This document shows, piece by piece, positions 1-6,931 of a stretch of DNA of 43,692 bases. Source of the stretch: Planctomycetota bacterium (lineage in GTDB: Bacteria; Planctomycetota; Phycisphaerae; Tepidisphaerales; Tepidisphaeraceae); contig JAPLNB010000365.1 in the NCBI GenBank assembly GCA_026693085.1, positions 1 through 43,692 on the forward strand, in the 5' to 3' direction. Position 1 is the first letter of the stretch; each line of letters begins with the position of its first letter. The notes below the pieces were generated by a model. It was not told where the DNA came from. It did not search any database and saw only the letters and a list, made by a program, of their open reading frames with translations. The position numbers and the translations under genes are program-made.

Positions 1-13
1 TCAGGTCGTCCAT
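1..13 (-). CDS. Start codon and first codons of an unidentified gene
   Basis: Only four codons (Met-Asp-Asp-Leu) are inside the window; the gene runs off the left edge. The start is supported by a strong Shine-Dalgarno sequence on the minus strand (AAGGAGGA at about 20-27), seven bases before the ATG. Nothing can be said about the product. It lies beyond the terminator of the PEP-CTERM gene to its right, so it is probably a separate transcription unit. Confidence 0.5.
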
Positions 14-53
14 CAGCCGTCCTCCTTGCAGAAGGTCTCGCCGGCCTCGCCGC

Positions 54-84
54 CCCGACAAAACATCGGGCGGCTCTTGTCGGG
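54..84 (-). promoter_or_regulatory. Hairpin in the leader of the left-edge gene
   Basis: CCCGACAA (54-61) pairs perfectly with TTGTCGGG (77-84) around a 15-base loop. It sits about 40 bases upstream of the start codon at 13 and has no U-tract, so it could be a leader structure rather than a terminator. A role is inferred only from position. Confidence 0.25.
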
Positions 85-241
85 CACAACTGAAGATAAC
101 GGCGGCGGGAAATCAAGTCAGGCATGCTTGCCGAAAGACCAGCTCTGTTCATGACGCGGCATTCTCATCGCCGCGGCCGGGGCAATGGAAGATGGGGTTT
201 ACTCAACGGACACACAATATAGCGGAGCACCTTAGGAATAC

Positions 242-275
242 AAAAAGGGCCCACCTGCGTCAGGAAGTGGGCCCT
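242..275 (-). terminator. Rho-independent terminator of the PEP-CTERM gene
   Basis: On the minus strand a perfect 9-bp stem, AGGGCCCAC (246-254) with GTGGGCCCT (267-275), is followed directly by a run of T (complement of 242-246). It lies 35-70 bases after the stop of the preceding minus-strand gene. This is a textbook intrinsic terminator and marks the left end of this transcription unit. Confidence 0.85.
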
Positions 276-309
276 ATGACACTCCAGAGAAAACAATCGG
301 CAACTGCAG

Positions 310-954
310 TTACACCCGAGATAAGGAATGTGAACTTAACGCGCCGATCAGCGTCGGCTCGCGAAAATGGCTGCGACAGCGAGGGCCGCCAGACCGCCAT
401 GGCCGCAACAGCCCGATGCCAAACAGTGTCACGAACACACTGCCGGCAGTGGCGGGTAGAGGGACCACGACGCTGACACAGTTGCCGATGGTCGTGTTGA
501 CCGACCAGGCACGGGTGTCCCAGGCGACCTCGGACTGCTCGACGAGGGTGCCTGCATTGAACGCCTTGAAAACGAAGGCTACTGGTTCGGTAGGCTCGCC
601 CAGGAAGAAGAGGCTGAAGGAGACCGGCTGGGCGGCTCCGCCATCAGTGCGAACGGCGGCCGCCGATGCGGTTCCGCCGCCAGAAGGCAGGAGGTTCTCT
701 TCCCGCCATGCCCCCACGGAGAAGTTCCCAAACGCGGGGATCTCAAGCGGGCCGCCAATCAGGATGGCAACCTCCATCCGATCGAACCCGCCCGCGATCT
801 CGTCCTCAAACTGCTGGTACCAACTGTGCCAAGGGGTTGGACCGCCGACAGGCGCGAGAAACTCGGCGTGTGCGGCGGAGATGAAGCACAGAAGGCCCAA
901 CGCGGCTGGAAACAGCCAGCGGCCTGGTTTGAATCTCTGCCACAGGGTAGGCAC
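310..954 (-). CDS. PEP-CTERM-type secreted protein, tail probably frameshifted
   Basis: A secreted protein of about 200 residues. The GTG start at 954 follows AAGGAGG. A signal peptide is clear: basic start, hydrophobic core, and a likely AHA cleavage site near residue 30. The C-terminus has a VPLPATAGS sorting-type motif followed by a hydrophobic stretch, the PEP-CTERM pattern recognised by exosortases. In the annotated frame the tail then becomes polar and runs about 30 residues with no basic anchor. The next frame from about 400 reads GGLAALAVAAIFASRR and stops at 348, a typical PEP-CTERM ending. A one-base frameshift or sequencing error near 390-410 is therefore likely. The mature N-terminus resembles the next gene (1088-1642). 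Ligand or function is unknown. Confidence 0.75.
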   Translation of the reverse strand: MPTLWQRFKPGRWLFPAALGLLCFISAAHAEFLAPVGGPTPWHSWYQQFEDEIAGGFDRMEVAILIGGPLEIPAFGNFSVGAWREENLLPSGGGTASAAAVRTDGGAAQPVSFSLFFLGEPTEPVAFVFKAFNAGTLVEQSEVAWDTRAWSVNTTIGNCVSVVVPLPATAGSVFVTLFGIGLLRPWRSGGPRCRSHFREPTLIGALSSHSLSRV

Positions 955-1087
955 GCATCCTCCTTCACAACCACAACGTCGGCCGAGCTACACAAAAACA
1001 CAAGCTAGGCAGTCTTACAAACAGTCACGTATATTTCCTCGGGCTACTTCTCTCACGCCGATCGGTAACAAGCAAAGCCCGTCCCGT

Positions 1088-1642
1088 CTACGCCCGTCGA
1101 CGCAACAACGCCAAGAGGCCCAGGGCAGTCAAGCTTGCGGAGGCAACGCTGGGGAAGGGAACTGGCGCCGGGAGGAACTCCTCGCGCAATACGGTCGTTG
1201 TTGGGACGAAATATGGATAGGTCCAGCCATTCTGCCACGTCATGTGTTGCGACCCCCGAAGCGTGTTTCCAGAGAAGAAGAAATAGTCGAACTGGATCGG
1301 GGTGCTGGAACTCCCAGCGAAATGAAAGTCCCACTCAAGGTACGCTATAGAATGACCTGATGCTGATGCTACCCTGGCGTCCGAACTAGTCCACGACGAC
1401 CAATGCGAATCGCTGAAGTTGGTCAACCCAGAGCCTTCAAATGCGCCGGCAGCAGAGGTGAACCGCACTCCAACGAAATCGAAAGTGTACGTTCCGGAAT
1501 CAGGGACGACGCCATTTTCACCGAAACGTGCGCCCCAGCTCCCGTAGTCCCATGGGTCCCCAACAGGAACAAGTTCTGCCGCCGCCGGGGCGGCAAGGCC
1601 TGTGACGACCAATAGAGCCACTAGAATCGACATCTTTCTCAT
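1088..1642 (-). CDS. PEP-CTERM sorting domain protein
   Basis: A secreted protein of 184 residues. The ATG at 1642 is chosen over an upstream GTG because GGAGGA lies six bases before it. The first 22 residues form a signal peptide (MRKMSILVALL core, cleavage after APAAA). The C-terminus ends with PVPFPS, a hydrophobic helix (LTALGLLALL) and RRRA, the three-part PEP-CTERM signal cut by exosortase. The motif is a VPFPS variant of the usual V-P-E/L-P. The body is rich in Ser, Gly, Trp and Phe with no recognised enzyme domain, as is usual for this class. It shares a start pattern (AEL-PVG-PW-SW-F) with its neighbour at 310-954, so the two are probably paralogs. It is a likely substrate of the exosortase at 18788-20278. 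Confidence 0.85.
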   Translation of the reverse strand: MRKMSILVALLVVTGLAAPAAAELVPVGDPWDYGSWGARFGENGVVPDSGTYTFDFVGVRFTSAAGAFEGSGLTNFSDSHWSSWTSSDARVASASGHSIAYLEWDFHFAGSSSTPIQFDYFFFSGNTLRGSQHMTWQNGWTYPYFVPTTTVLREEFLPAPVPFPSVASASLTALGLLALLRRRA

Positions 1643-1974
1643 ACTCTGTCCTCCATTCAACCGAAACACCAGTCTGCGTCAGCAGCCATGTTCACGGAGC
1701 GCGCCGTCTACCACTCGACAGGCTGTAGAACGCCAAGTCATGGGCTGCCGTCGCTCAGTTGAAATGATGGCACCAAGGAGATGCAACCCACTGCACTATA
1801 TATTACAGGACCTTCGCCGCGATTCTGCGCGGGAAATCATGGATTTGTTTTTTTCGTCAACGTTGGCCTCGTAGAGATGTGAAGATGGGTAAATTGGGAG
1901 GCTTGAGAAAACGGGCTGGAGTTGGGTGGGGGCGTACTCACAGTGCGCTTTCGGTCGCGGGTGATGGCCGTCTC
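1643..1974. other. Intergenic region upstream of the PEP-CTERM gene
   Basis: About 330 bases without a convincing gene. It should hold the promoter of the minus-strand PEP-CTERM gene. An AT-rich patch near 1795-1806 (minus strand TAATATATAG) could be a -10 box, but no good -35 or RpoN -24/-12 pair is visible. A small CCGCG/CGCGG hairpin (1817-1832) and AAATC/GATTT stem followed by T residues (to 1854) could act as a weak plus-strand terminator, though no plus-strand gene precedes it. Confidence 0.4.
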
Positions 1975-2198
1975 AGCTTCAACCGGCAAGAGAAGTTCGC
2001 AGTGCAAGAAGCATTCGGCGGCTTTCCTCGCTTAGTCGGGAGGGGTCGGGCCGCAGCTCTTCAAGCTGGTTCAGAGCCGCTTTGGCTTTCTGTTTGTCGC
2101 CGCTATCGGAGAGAATCTGGACGAAAAGCACGCGACGCGGCACATTGGAGGGATCCAGGCGAATGGATGCATTGATGTGCGCAATCGCGTTGGGGTAG
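1975..2198 (-). pseudogene. C-terminal fragment of a PrsT-like TPR protein gene
   Basis: This stretch matches the 3' end of the TPR gene at 11338-11563 with only about a dozen differences in 222 bases. It encodes the same ending (NAIAHINAS, then SDSGDKQKAKAALNQLEELR and a closing LAG stop). It has no start of its own and is joined at its upstream end to a second, non-adjacent piece of the same gene (2195-2253), which puts the reading frame out. It is a remnant, not a gene. The open frame 1979-2278 is an accident of the joins. Confidence 0.85.
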
Positions 2199-2253
2199 GT
2201 CACCCTGCGAGGCCAACTGCTGCAGGACGGTATCGCCGGGAAGTGCTTTGGCA
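2195..2253 (-). pseudogene. Internal fragment of the TPR protein gene
   Basis: Fifty-nine bases nearly identical to 12659-12717 inside the intact TPR gene (one or two differences), encoding AKALPGDTVLQQLASQGDL. Joined to the C-terminal fragment through a shared GTAG, it implies loss of about 1.1 kb between the two pieces. On the other side it is fused in frame to a deacetylase N-terminus. There is no start or function of its own. Confidence 0.8.
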
Positions 2254-2372
2254 CGAGTGCAGAACCGAGCCAATGCACGTTGCCTCGCGATGCGCATTGT
2301 GTGCGGCATGAGGTATGCGCTGGCGGTCAAGCCAACCGCCAAAGCACCGCTAATGATCGAAACATCCAACAT
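2254..2372 (-). pseudogene. N-terminal fragment of a polysaccharide deacetylase gene
   Basis: From the ATG at 2372 it reads a membrane-anchor-like start and the segment RQRALARFC. This aligns with the first 40 residues of the deacetylase at 21682-22455 (QQRALARFC at the same distance from Met). The similarity stops just before the catalytic domain, where the frame runs into the TPR fragment. All NodB motifs are missing, so it cannot be a deacetylase. Divergence from the intact copy is much larger than for the TPR fragments next to it. Confidence 0.75.
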
Positions 2373-2529
2373 GAATGAGCCGCGTGGGTGCCAGGTAAGA
2401 CTGAGCTTGCTGCGAGCGGTGCGGTGTCTATTGCAGCAATAACTTTGCGTATCGGATCAAGGGCGAGAAGCTAGACGGGCGGCCACTGACTGTGCCACTC
2501 AAACGAGACATGGAGGCGCAACACTGCTG

Positions 2530-2649
2530 CTCGGAATGACTTGCGAGCTGATGAACGCGATCAGCGATGATGCAGAGATGCCTCTTCTCCGGTGGCTGAT
2601 GCACGGGTAACACGAGCAGGTCGTCCTTCAAATGACACGCCTCTGGGAA
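2530..2649 (-). pseudogene. C-terminal fragment of a DegT-type aminotransferase gene
   Basis: Translation from 2649 gives FPEACHLKDDLLVLPVHQ and about 20 more residues, aligning with the C-terminus of the intact DegT-like protein at 22467-23636 (FPEARRLKDHVMVLPVHQ). A TAG codon lies immediately before the matching region, and the PLP-binding domain is absent. The frame stays open past the expected stop to 2428 with unrelated sequence. It lies between the FemAB gene and the deacetylase remnant, exactly the order of the intact module. Confidence 0.8.
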
Positions 2650-2750
2650 CTATTTTCAAGGCAGCGATCGACGGTATCCCTCAGTGATCGAAGTCGGTGG
2701 AAAGAAGCTGTGGAGCCGTTGGTTTGTCGGCCGACGGTGGCTGGTTTTTG

Positions 2751-4832
2751 CTACGAATCCGGCGTGGCGGCATCTGCACAGCGGGTAGATGGCAGGGGCG
2801 AGTTGTGCGCCGCATCAGCCGAGAGATACTTCCGGATTTGGTCGAACATTGCACACAGAATAGCTGGATCCCGCCATTTTGGCAGAGTTGCCCCAAGGCC
2901 TACGGTCACATCTCCTGCTGCCACAGAGCGAGCAGAGTCTTCTGTTGGGGCTGGTTCTGCAATCCAGCAGAAACCTACGACCTCGTCACCCAGACTAAAA
3001 AGCCAGAGCGCTTCACTTCGTTCGAACCTCTCATCGAATCGCAGCAGCAGCAGTCTTCCGCCATATTGAGAAATCTGGTTTCGCTCGGCATCACTCAACT
3101 CGAAGAGCCAATGGAGGCGTCTGAGAGTTACACCCGCCGGCAAGGAAGCGCTTGTGCCCGAGTTGGGTTCCAGAGGTTGGCCATCGTGGCTGGACAGACC
3201 GCGGGCGAAGATGTGTTGTAGCGTGATCGATGGGTGGCGGGAATACAGTATTGCCGGAACGTGGTTTCGGTGCCGAGCCACCATGGAAGGTAGCCAGAAC
3301 AAGGCTGCCTGGAACTGACGTAAAAGGGCGGCGGCATCTGCAGGCCAAAGGCGAGTCCGGATCCAACTAGGTTTTAGTCCGAGTTTCAAGAACGGTATCC
3401 TCGGTAACACACGCTTGTACCATAGACGGTAACCGAGCAGTTCGTGAAGCAGGCCCAGTCCACGAAGCAAGCCAACTCTAAAGGTCACGCCCGTGGCTTT
3501 GCGTACTGCCGTGAACGTGAGAGCTTGGGAGAGTCGCCCGCCGAGCTTCAATTTGTAGTCGTAGAATCCCAGCCCCAAGTCGATCTGCTCCACCCCCTCG
3601 CCTATTGCTGCCTTTATCAAGTCACAGGCACCTACGCGCCCCGGGAAACAGAAGTGCCATCGAGGATCGGTCGATCGAGCAGCGAGGTACCAGTGAATGC
3701 GTTGGCCGAAGCGGATACCATAGGTCATCGCGAACAAGTGACCATCCACCGTGATGCGGCGCAGTCTCAGGCGTCCGCTTCGACCGAGGACAAACGCCAG
3801 GTCGCGGTGGAACTGCTGGGCATTTGGCCAGTCCCCGAAGTGCCCACGATGCCCCTGTGCTGTCCACTGCGATTGGTGAAACTCGAAGAACTGAGCGATC
3901 GCAGCACCTTCTCCGTCCTGCTGTGAGGCGTCATCACAACGGACTTCATGGTTCCTGACCAAACGGCGATTCTCTTTGCCGATGTTGCGCTTCTCGCGAG
4001 TCGATAGTCCACCGCAGTAAGCGTCAAACGTTTTCGGGAGATCCAGTAGCATATGCGGCCGTTCATCGCGCGCGCACTGGACGCGAGTTGCATATGTTTC
4101 TACCGAACGGAGCTGGCGTTCGAGCTCCTGAATAGAACGCATGTGCTCGGGCAAAATGCCAAAGTGCACCACGTCGCACTTCGCGATCGCGACCTGTTTC
4201 AGAAGATCTCGCAACACTGAGGCAGCGAAGTCCTTTCTCACGGCAAAGCCAGACGTGGCTGTGCAATGATCGGATCCGACAAGGCGAGAGACTCTTACAC
4301 GGAAAAGGCCAACAGACAGGTCCTCCAAGAAGATGGGCACGACCCCGACGAGTTGCCTTTGGACAGAGAAGGCATGGATCTGTAGTTGTCGGCCATGGCC
4401 GTAATGCCCCCACCAGAGAGCACACCAATCGAACGAACCGAAGAAGTCGGCCTCGCGTCTGGCTAGAGAGTCCCACGCGTCTCTGATCTCACACGCCTGC
4501 TCGAAACGCTGGTACAGGCAGTGCTCAATGGGCAACTCCCTGGCGGATGCGCTGTCCCATTTGGGATCAGCCTTCAGGAGCTGGCAATGAGGGTATCGAA
4601 GCCGGCAACCGAGCCGGTTCCATATCTCTGGTGGAACCTGACAGCCTGCCGGAAATGCGCCACCGGCCGGACTTGCTGAAGCATCGATCTCGGGCTTGTG
4701 CGAACCATGTGGGGCGAACCGCCACAGACATGAGGTCGGGATGCCGCTACCGCACTCGGGGGTGGATGGCTCCGGAGAGCTCCGCGCTGCGGGCGTGGCC
4801 TGTGAATGCGAGGTTGGGTCCTCGATGGTCAT
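2751..4832 (-). CDS. FemAB/BioF2-like N-acyltransferase with long extensions
   Basis: A 693-residue frame. Roughly residues 105-440 match the FemAB-like (GNAT-fold, BioF2-type) transferases common in exosortase loci. Its paralog at 23633-24883 shares SFDWCALWW/TFDWCRVWW, KCDVVHFG, GHFGDWP and the late GFYDYKLKLGG segment. The first 100 residues are Ser/Pro-rich and unmatched, and no good ribosome site precedes 4832, so the true start may be further in. The last 130 residues (from about 560) look like part of another acetyltransferase-like fold with a GDEVVGFCWIA strand; this is tentative. These enzymes are thought to transfer an amino-acyl or acyl group to a sugar or peptide amine. It starts 12 bases after the GNAT gene and is followed by remnants of DegT and deacetylase genes. 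Confidence 0.8.
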   Translation of the reverse strand: MTIEDPTSHSQATPAARSSPEPSTPECGSGIPTSCLWRFAPHGSHKPEIDASASPAGGAFPAGCQVPPEIWNRLGCRLRYPHCQLLKADPKWDSASARELPIEHCLYQRFEQACEIRDAWDSLARREADFFGSFDWCALWWGHYGHGRQLQIHAFSVQRQLVGVVPIFLEDLSVGLFRVRVSRLVGSDHCTATSGFAVRKDFAASVLRDLLKQVAIAKCDVVHFGILPEHMRSIQELERQLRSVETYATRVQCARDERPHMLLDLPKTFDAYCGGLSTREKRNIGKENRRLVRNHEVRCDDASQQDGEGAAIAQFFEFHQSQWTAQGHRGHFGDWPNAQQFHRDLAFVLGRSGRLRLRRITVDGHLFAMTYGIRFGQRIHWYLAARSTDPRWHFCFPGRVGACDLIKAAIGEGVEQIDLGLGFYDYKLKLGGRLSQALTFTAVRKATGVTFRVGLLRGLGLLHELLGYRLWYKRVLPRIPFLKLGLKPSWIRTRLWPADAAALLRQFQAALFWLPSMVARHRNHVPAILYSRHPSITLQHIFARGLSSHDGQPLEPNSGTSASLPAGVTLRRLHWLFELSDAERNQISQYGGRLLLLRFDERFERSEALWLFSLGDEVVGFCWIAEPAPTEDSARSVAAGDVTVGLGATLPKWRDPAILCAMFDQIRKYLSADAAHNSPLPSTRCADAATPDS

Positions 4833-4844
4833 AACCGTAGGGTT

Positions 4845-5942
4845 CTACCACAGCGAGTTCATGGGCGAATCGAGCCAGAGCTCCGCCTCCAAGCCTGAGA
4901 GAAACGCGTCGCCGCACATGATCGAGTTAATGATCTCCCGATCAGCGGCGTGGACCAGCGCCCAAGAACCTCGTTTGAGGATGCAGTTGTGCCGCCAGAG
5001 ATACTCCGCGAGCTCCGGCTGAAGACGGCCAAACAGGCACACACATCCATCGTTGAACGCTTGGCGCAACAGATGACCAAAGATATCGATTGTGGAAGTC
5101 CCGGCTGCGGCAAGCTGGAGGACCTCAGCACTACGATCGGGCCTTACGTAGTACAAGCACGAGCCCATCGGCGTTCCATCCTGGCTCTTGATCACAAAGC
5201 CGCGCAAGTCACCGCGTTCCCTGTTTGCCCTGAGCTTGTTCAACATCCAGCGCAGTGTTGTGCAGTCATAGAGTGGCCGAAGCGAACGTCTCTTGGAGAA
5301 CCTGTCAATGCAATCAAGCAACGAATCATCGTCGATCAAAGAGACGATTCCCTGGGGGTCTTTCTGCATGAAACTCCCATTGAGGAATCGGCTGAGGGCC
5401 CAGTCCAGAGGTCCGCAGGCCGGCGCCACGGCGGCGGCAATAAGGGCAGGTCGCCATTTCTTCGCCAGCAGGTGCATGCCGTACCGACAGAATCGCAACG
5501 GCCGAATCCAGTTCAAGCTGTAGAGTAACGACGTAACTGCGCCTGCTGCCTCGAATATCCGTTTGCCCGCATCGTTGGCTCCGTCGCTGATAGACAAGTC
5601 TTGCCTGCCCGAGAGGAAACGTCTCACCAAGCTCGCTGCCACATAGGATGCTTGGCTACCTGAAGCCACCATAAGCCGGTGAGCCACAGCAACTCGGATC
5701 CGCCGCTCCCGGTGATACATTAACCGCGGAATGACGCCGAGGAACCCTGAGACCGATCCGTCTGATGTGCGGTAGACCAACGACGGCAGATCATCATCGC
5801 GCCACGGATTATTGAAGAGCACCTGCTTATAGTAATCCACCAAGGACTGGGGCGCTGGCCCATCCTTCTTGTGGAAAACCTCCCGGTGGAGGTTGGCCAC
5901 ATAAGGCATGTCTTCCAGCCGGCATGGTTCGACGCCACCCAC
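4845..5942 (-). CDS. GNAT-family N-acetyltransferase
   Basis: About 365 residues from a GTG at 5942, preferred because AAGGAG lies nine bases before it and it starts just after the NadE-like stop. The longer reading frame from 6026 overlaps that gene by 80 bases. The N-terminal half has the look of a GNAT acyl-CoA-binding fold (VANLHREVF, then SGFLGVIPRLMYHRERRIRV and HRLMVASGSQAS), and the C-terminal half has a second GNAT-like section (MGSCLYYVRP). Two-part GNATs of this kind are seen in polysaccharide loci. The substrate is unknown. Its position behind ACP, acyl ligase and NadE genes suggests it transfers an activated acyl or amino-acyl group; that is inference. Confidence 0.75.
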   Translation of the reverse strand: MGGVEPCRLEDMPYVANLHREVFHKKDGPAPQSLVDYYKQVLFNNPWRDDDLPSLVYRTSDGSVSGFLGVIPRLMYHRERRIRVAVAHRLMVASGSQASYVAASLVRRFLSGRQDLSISDGANDAGKRIFEAAGAVTSLLYSLNWIRPLRFCRYGMHLLAKKWRPALIAAAVAPACGPLDWALSRFLNGSFMQKDPQGIVSLIDDDSLLDCIDRFSKRRSLRPLYDCTTLRWMLNKLRANRERGDLRGFVIKSQDGTPMGSCLYYVRPDRSAEVLQLAAAGTSTIDIFGHLLRQAFNDGCVCLFGRLQPELAEYLWRHNCILKRGSWALVHAADREIINSIMCGDAFLSGLEAELWLDSPMNSLW

Positions 5943-5946
5943 AGGA

Positions 5947-6930
5947 CTACGCTCCTTGCGCTCCAGCGTGTTCGACCAACAGCGGTGGGAGGTGGAGGTA
6001 TCGCGCGGACCGTCGCTTGCCGGCAATGTCGCGATAGATGCGATTCACCTGTTCGGGCGTCAGCCCGACCGCATCGGCCACCTCGTCAGCAGGAATCTGG
6101 TTGTCAAGTGCATAGAGGCAAACATCCATTGTGTCGTAGGGGGCGGTGAAGAAGAACTCCTCCTGCGACTGAGCAAGCGAGTAGGTGTCGGTCGTCGGCG
6201 GACGTTCCCGGATCTGCTGCGGGATGCCCAGATGTGCCGCAAGCTGGTAGACCTGCGTCTTGTAGAGATGTGCAATCGGCTTCACGTCTGCTGATCCGTC
6301 GCCATTCTTGACAAAGAACCCCTGATCGTACTCCAAGCGATTCGGGGTGCCGACCACGGCATAGTGCAGGCGATCGGCATGGTAGTACTCCAGCATCTTC
6401 CGGGCGCGCTGCTTGAAGTTGGTGGCCGCCACTATCGTGAGATAAGCCTCCAAGCTCAACCTCGCCTTGATCTGCCTGCCATCCGGCGCCTGCACCACAA
6501 TTGAGAAAATTCGGTAACTCTCGCTCTTCAGCAGGCTTGGCAGGATGATCTTGCAGCGGTAACCGGTGCCATACTGAGGGATGACAGATCTGATCGCGTC
6601 ATCGCGCCGTCGATAGCACCCAACCGATTCCAAGATGGGCGTGATGTTCTCTAAGACCGTCTGGATGCCAAGGTGCCGCGCAATGAGGTTGCTCAGGTGC
6701 AGGGTGTCGCCCGCGGATTCGGCTTCGGGCATGAGCAGCCCAAGCACGCGGCTGGCTCCGAACGCGCGGACGCACAGGGCGGCCGACACGCTGCTGTCGA
6801 TCCCCCCGGATAGGCCCACAACTGTGCCTTTACGCCGCAGCGTGGCATGCACCTGCTCACGAAGCCTGGCCACAATCCGATCGGTCTCGCTGGCGGCGTC
6901 AAGGTTCAATACATCCGTCGTGATGGGCAT
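5947..6930 (-). CDS. nadE: NAD synthetase-like (NadE) ATP-dependent amide ligase
   Basis: 327 residues from the ATG at 6930, two bases after the acyl-ligase stop. The PP-loop SGGIDSS lies at residues 41-47. The later block with KNGDGSADVKPIAHLYKTQV, LGIP and PPTTD matches ammonia-dependent NAD synthetase, which adenylates nicotinate adenine dinucleotide and amidates it. There is no nitrilase-type glutaminase domain, so ammonia or another protein must supply nitrogen. The context is unusual: it is co-transcribed with an amidotransferase, ACP and acyl ligase in a glycan locus rather than with NAD genes. It may be a specialised relative acting on another carboxylate. The fold call is firm and the substrate is not. 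Confidence 0.8.
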   Translation of the reverse strand: MPITTDVLNLDAASETDRIVARLREQVHATLRRKGTVVGLSGGIDSSVSAALCVRAFGASRVLGLLMPEAESAGDTLHLSNLIARHLGIQTVLENITPILESVGCYRRRDDAIRSVIPQYGTGYRCKIILPSLLKSESYRIFSIVVQAPDGRQIKARLSLEAYLTIVAATNFKQRARKMLEYYHADRLHYAVVGTPNRLEYDQGFFVKNGDGSADVKPIAHLYKTQVYQLAAHLGIPQQIRERPPTTDTYSLAQSQEEFFFTAPYDTMDVCLYALDNQIPADEVADAVGLTPEQVNRIYRDIAGKRRSARYLHLPPLLVEHAGAQGA

Positions 6931-6931
6931 G

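Noticed and set aside
416..1360. Long plus-strand open frame of 314 codons
   Set aside because: It lies opposite two PEP-CTERM genes, has no ribosome site, and its translation is Arg/Pro/Ser-rich without any domain; it is a shadow frame of GC-rich DNA.
1643..1870. Possible RpoN (-24/-12) promoter before the PEP-CTERM gene
   Set aside because: A TGGCAC sequence is present only on the plus strand, and the GG-GC spacing is 12 and not 10.
1979..2372. Two small open frames (99 and 89 codons) as real genes
   Set aside because: Both are mosaics of fragments from the TPR and deacetylase genes joined out of frame; neither keeps a complete domain.
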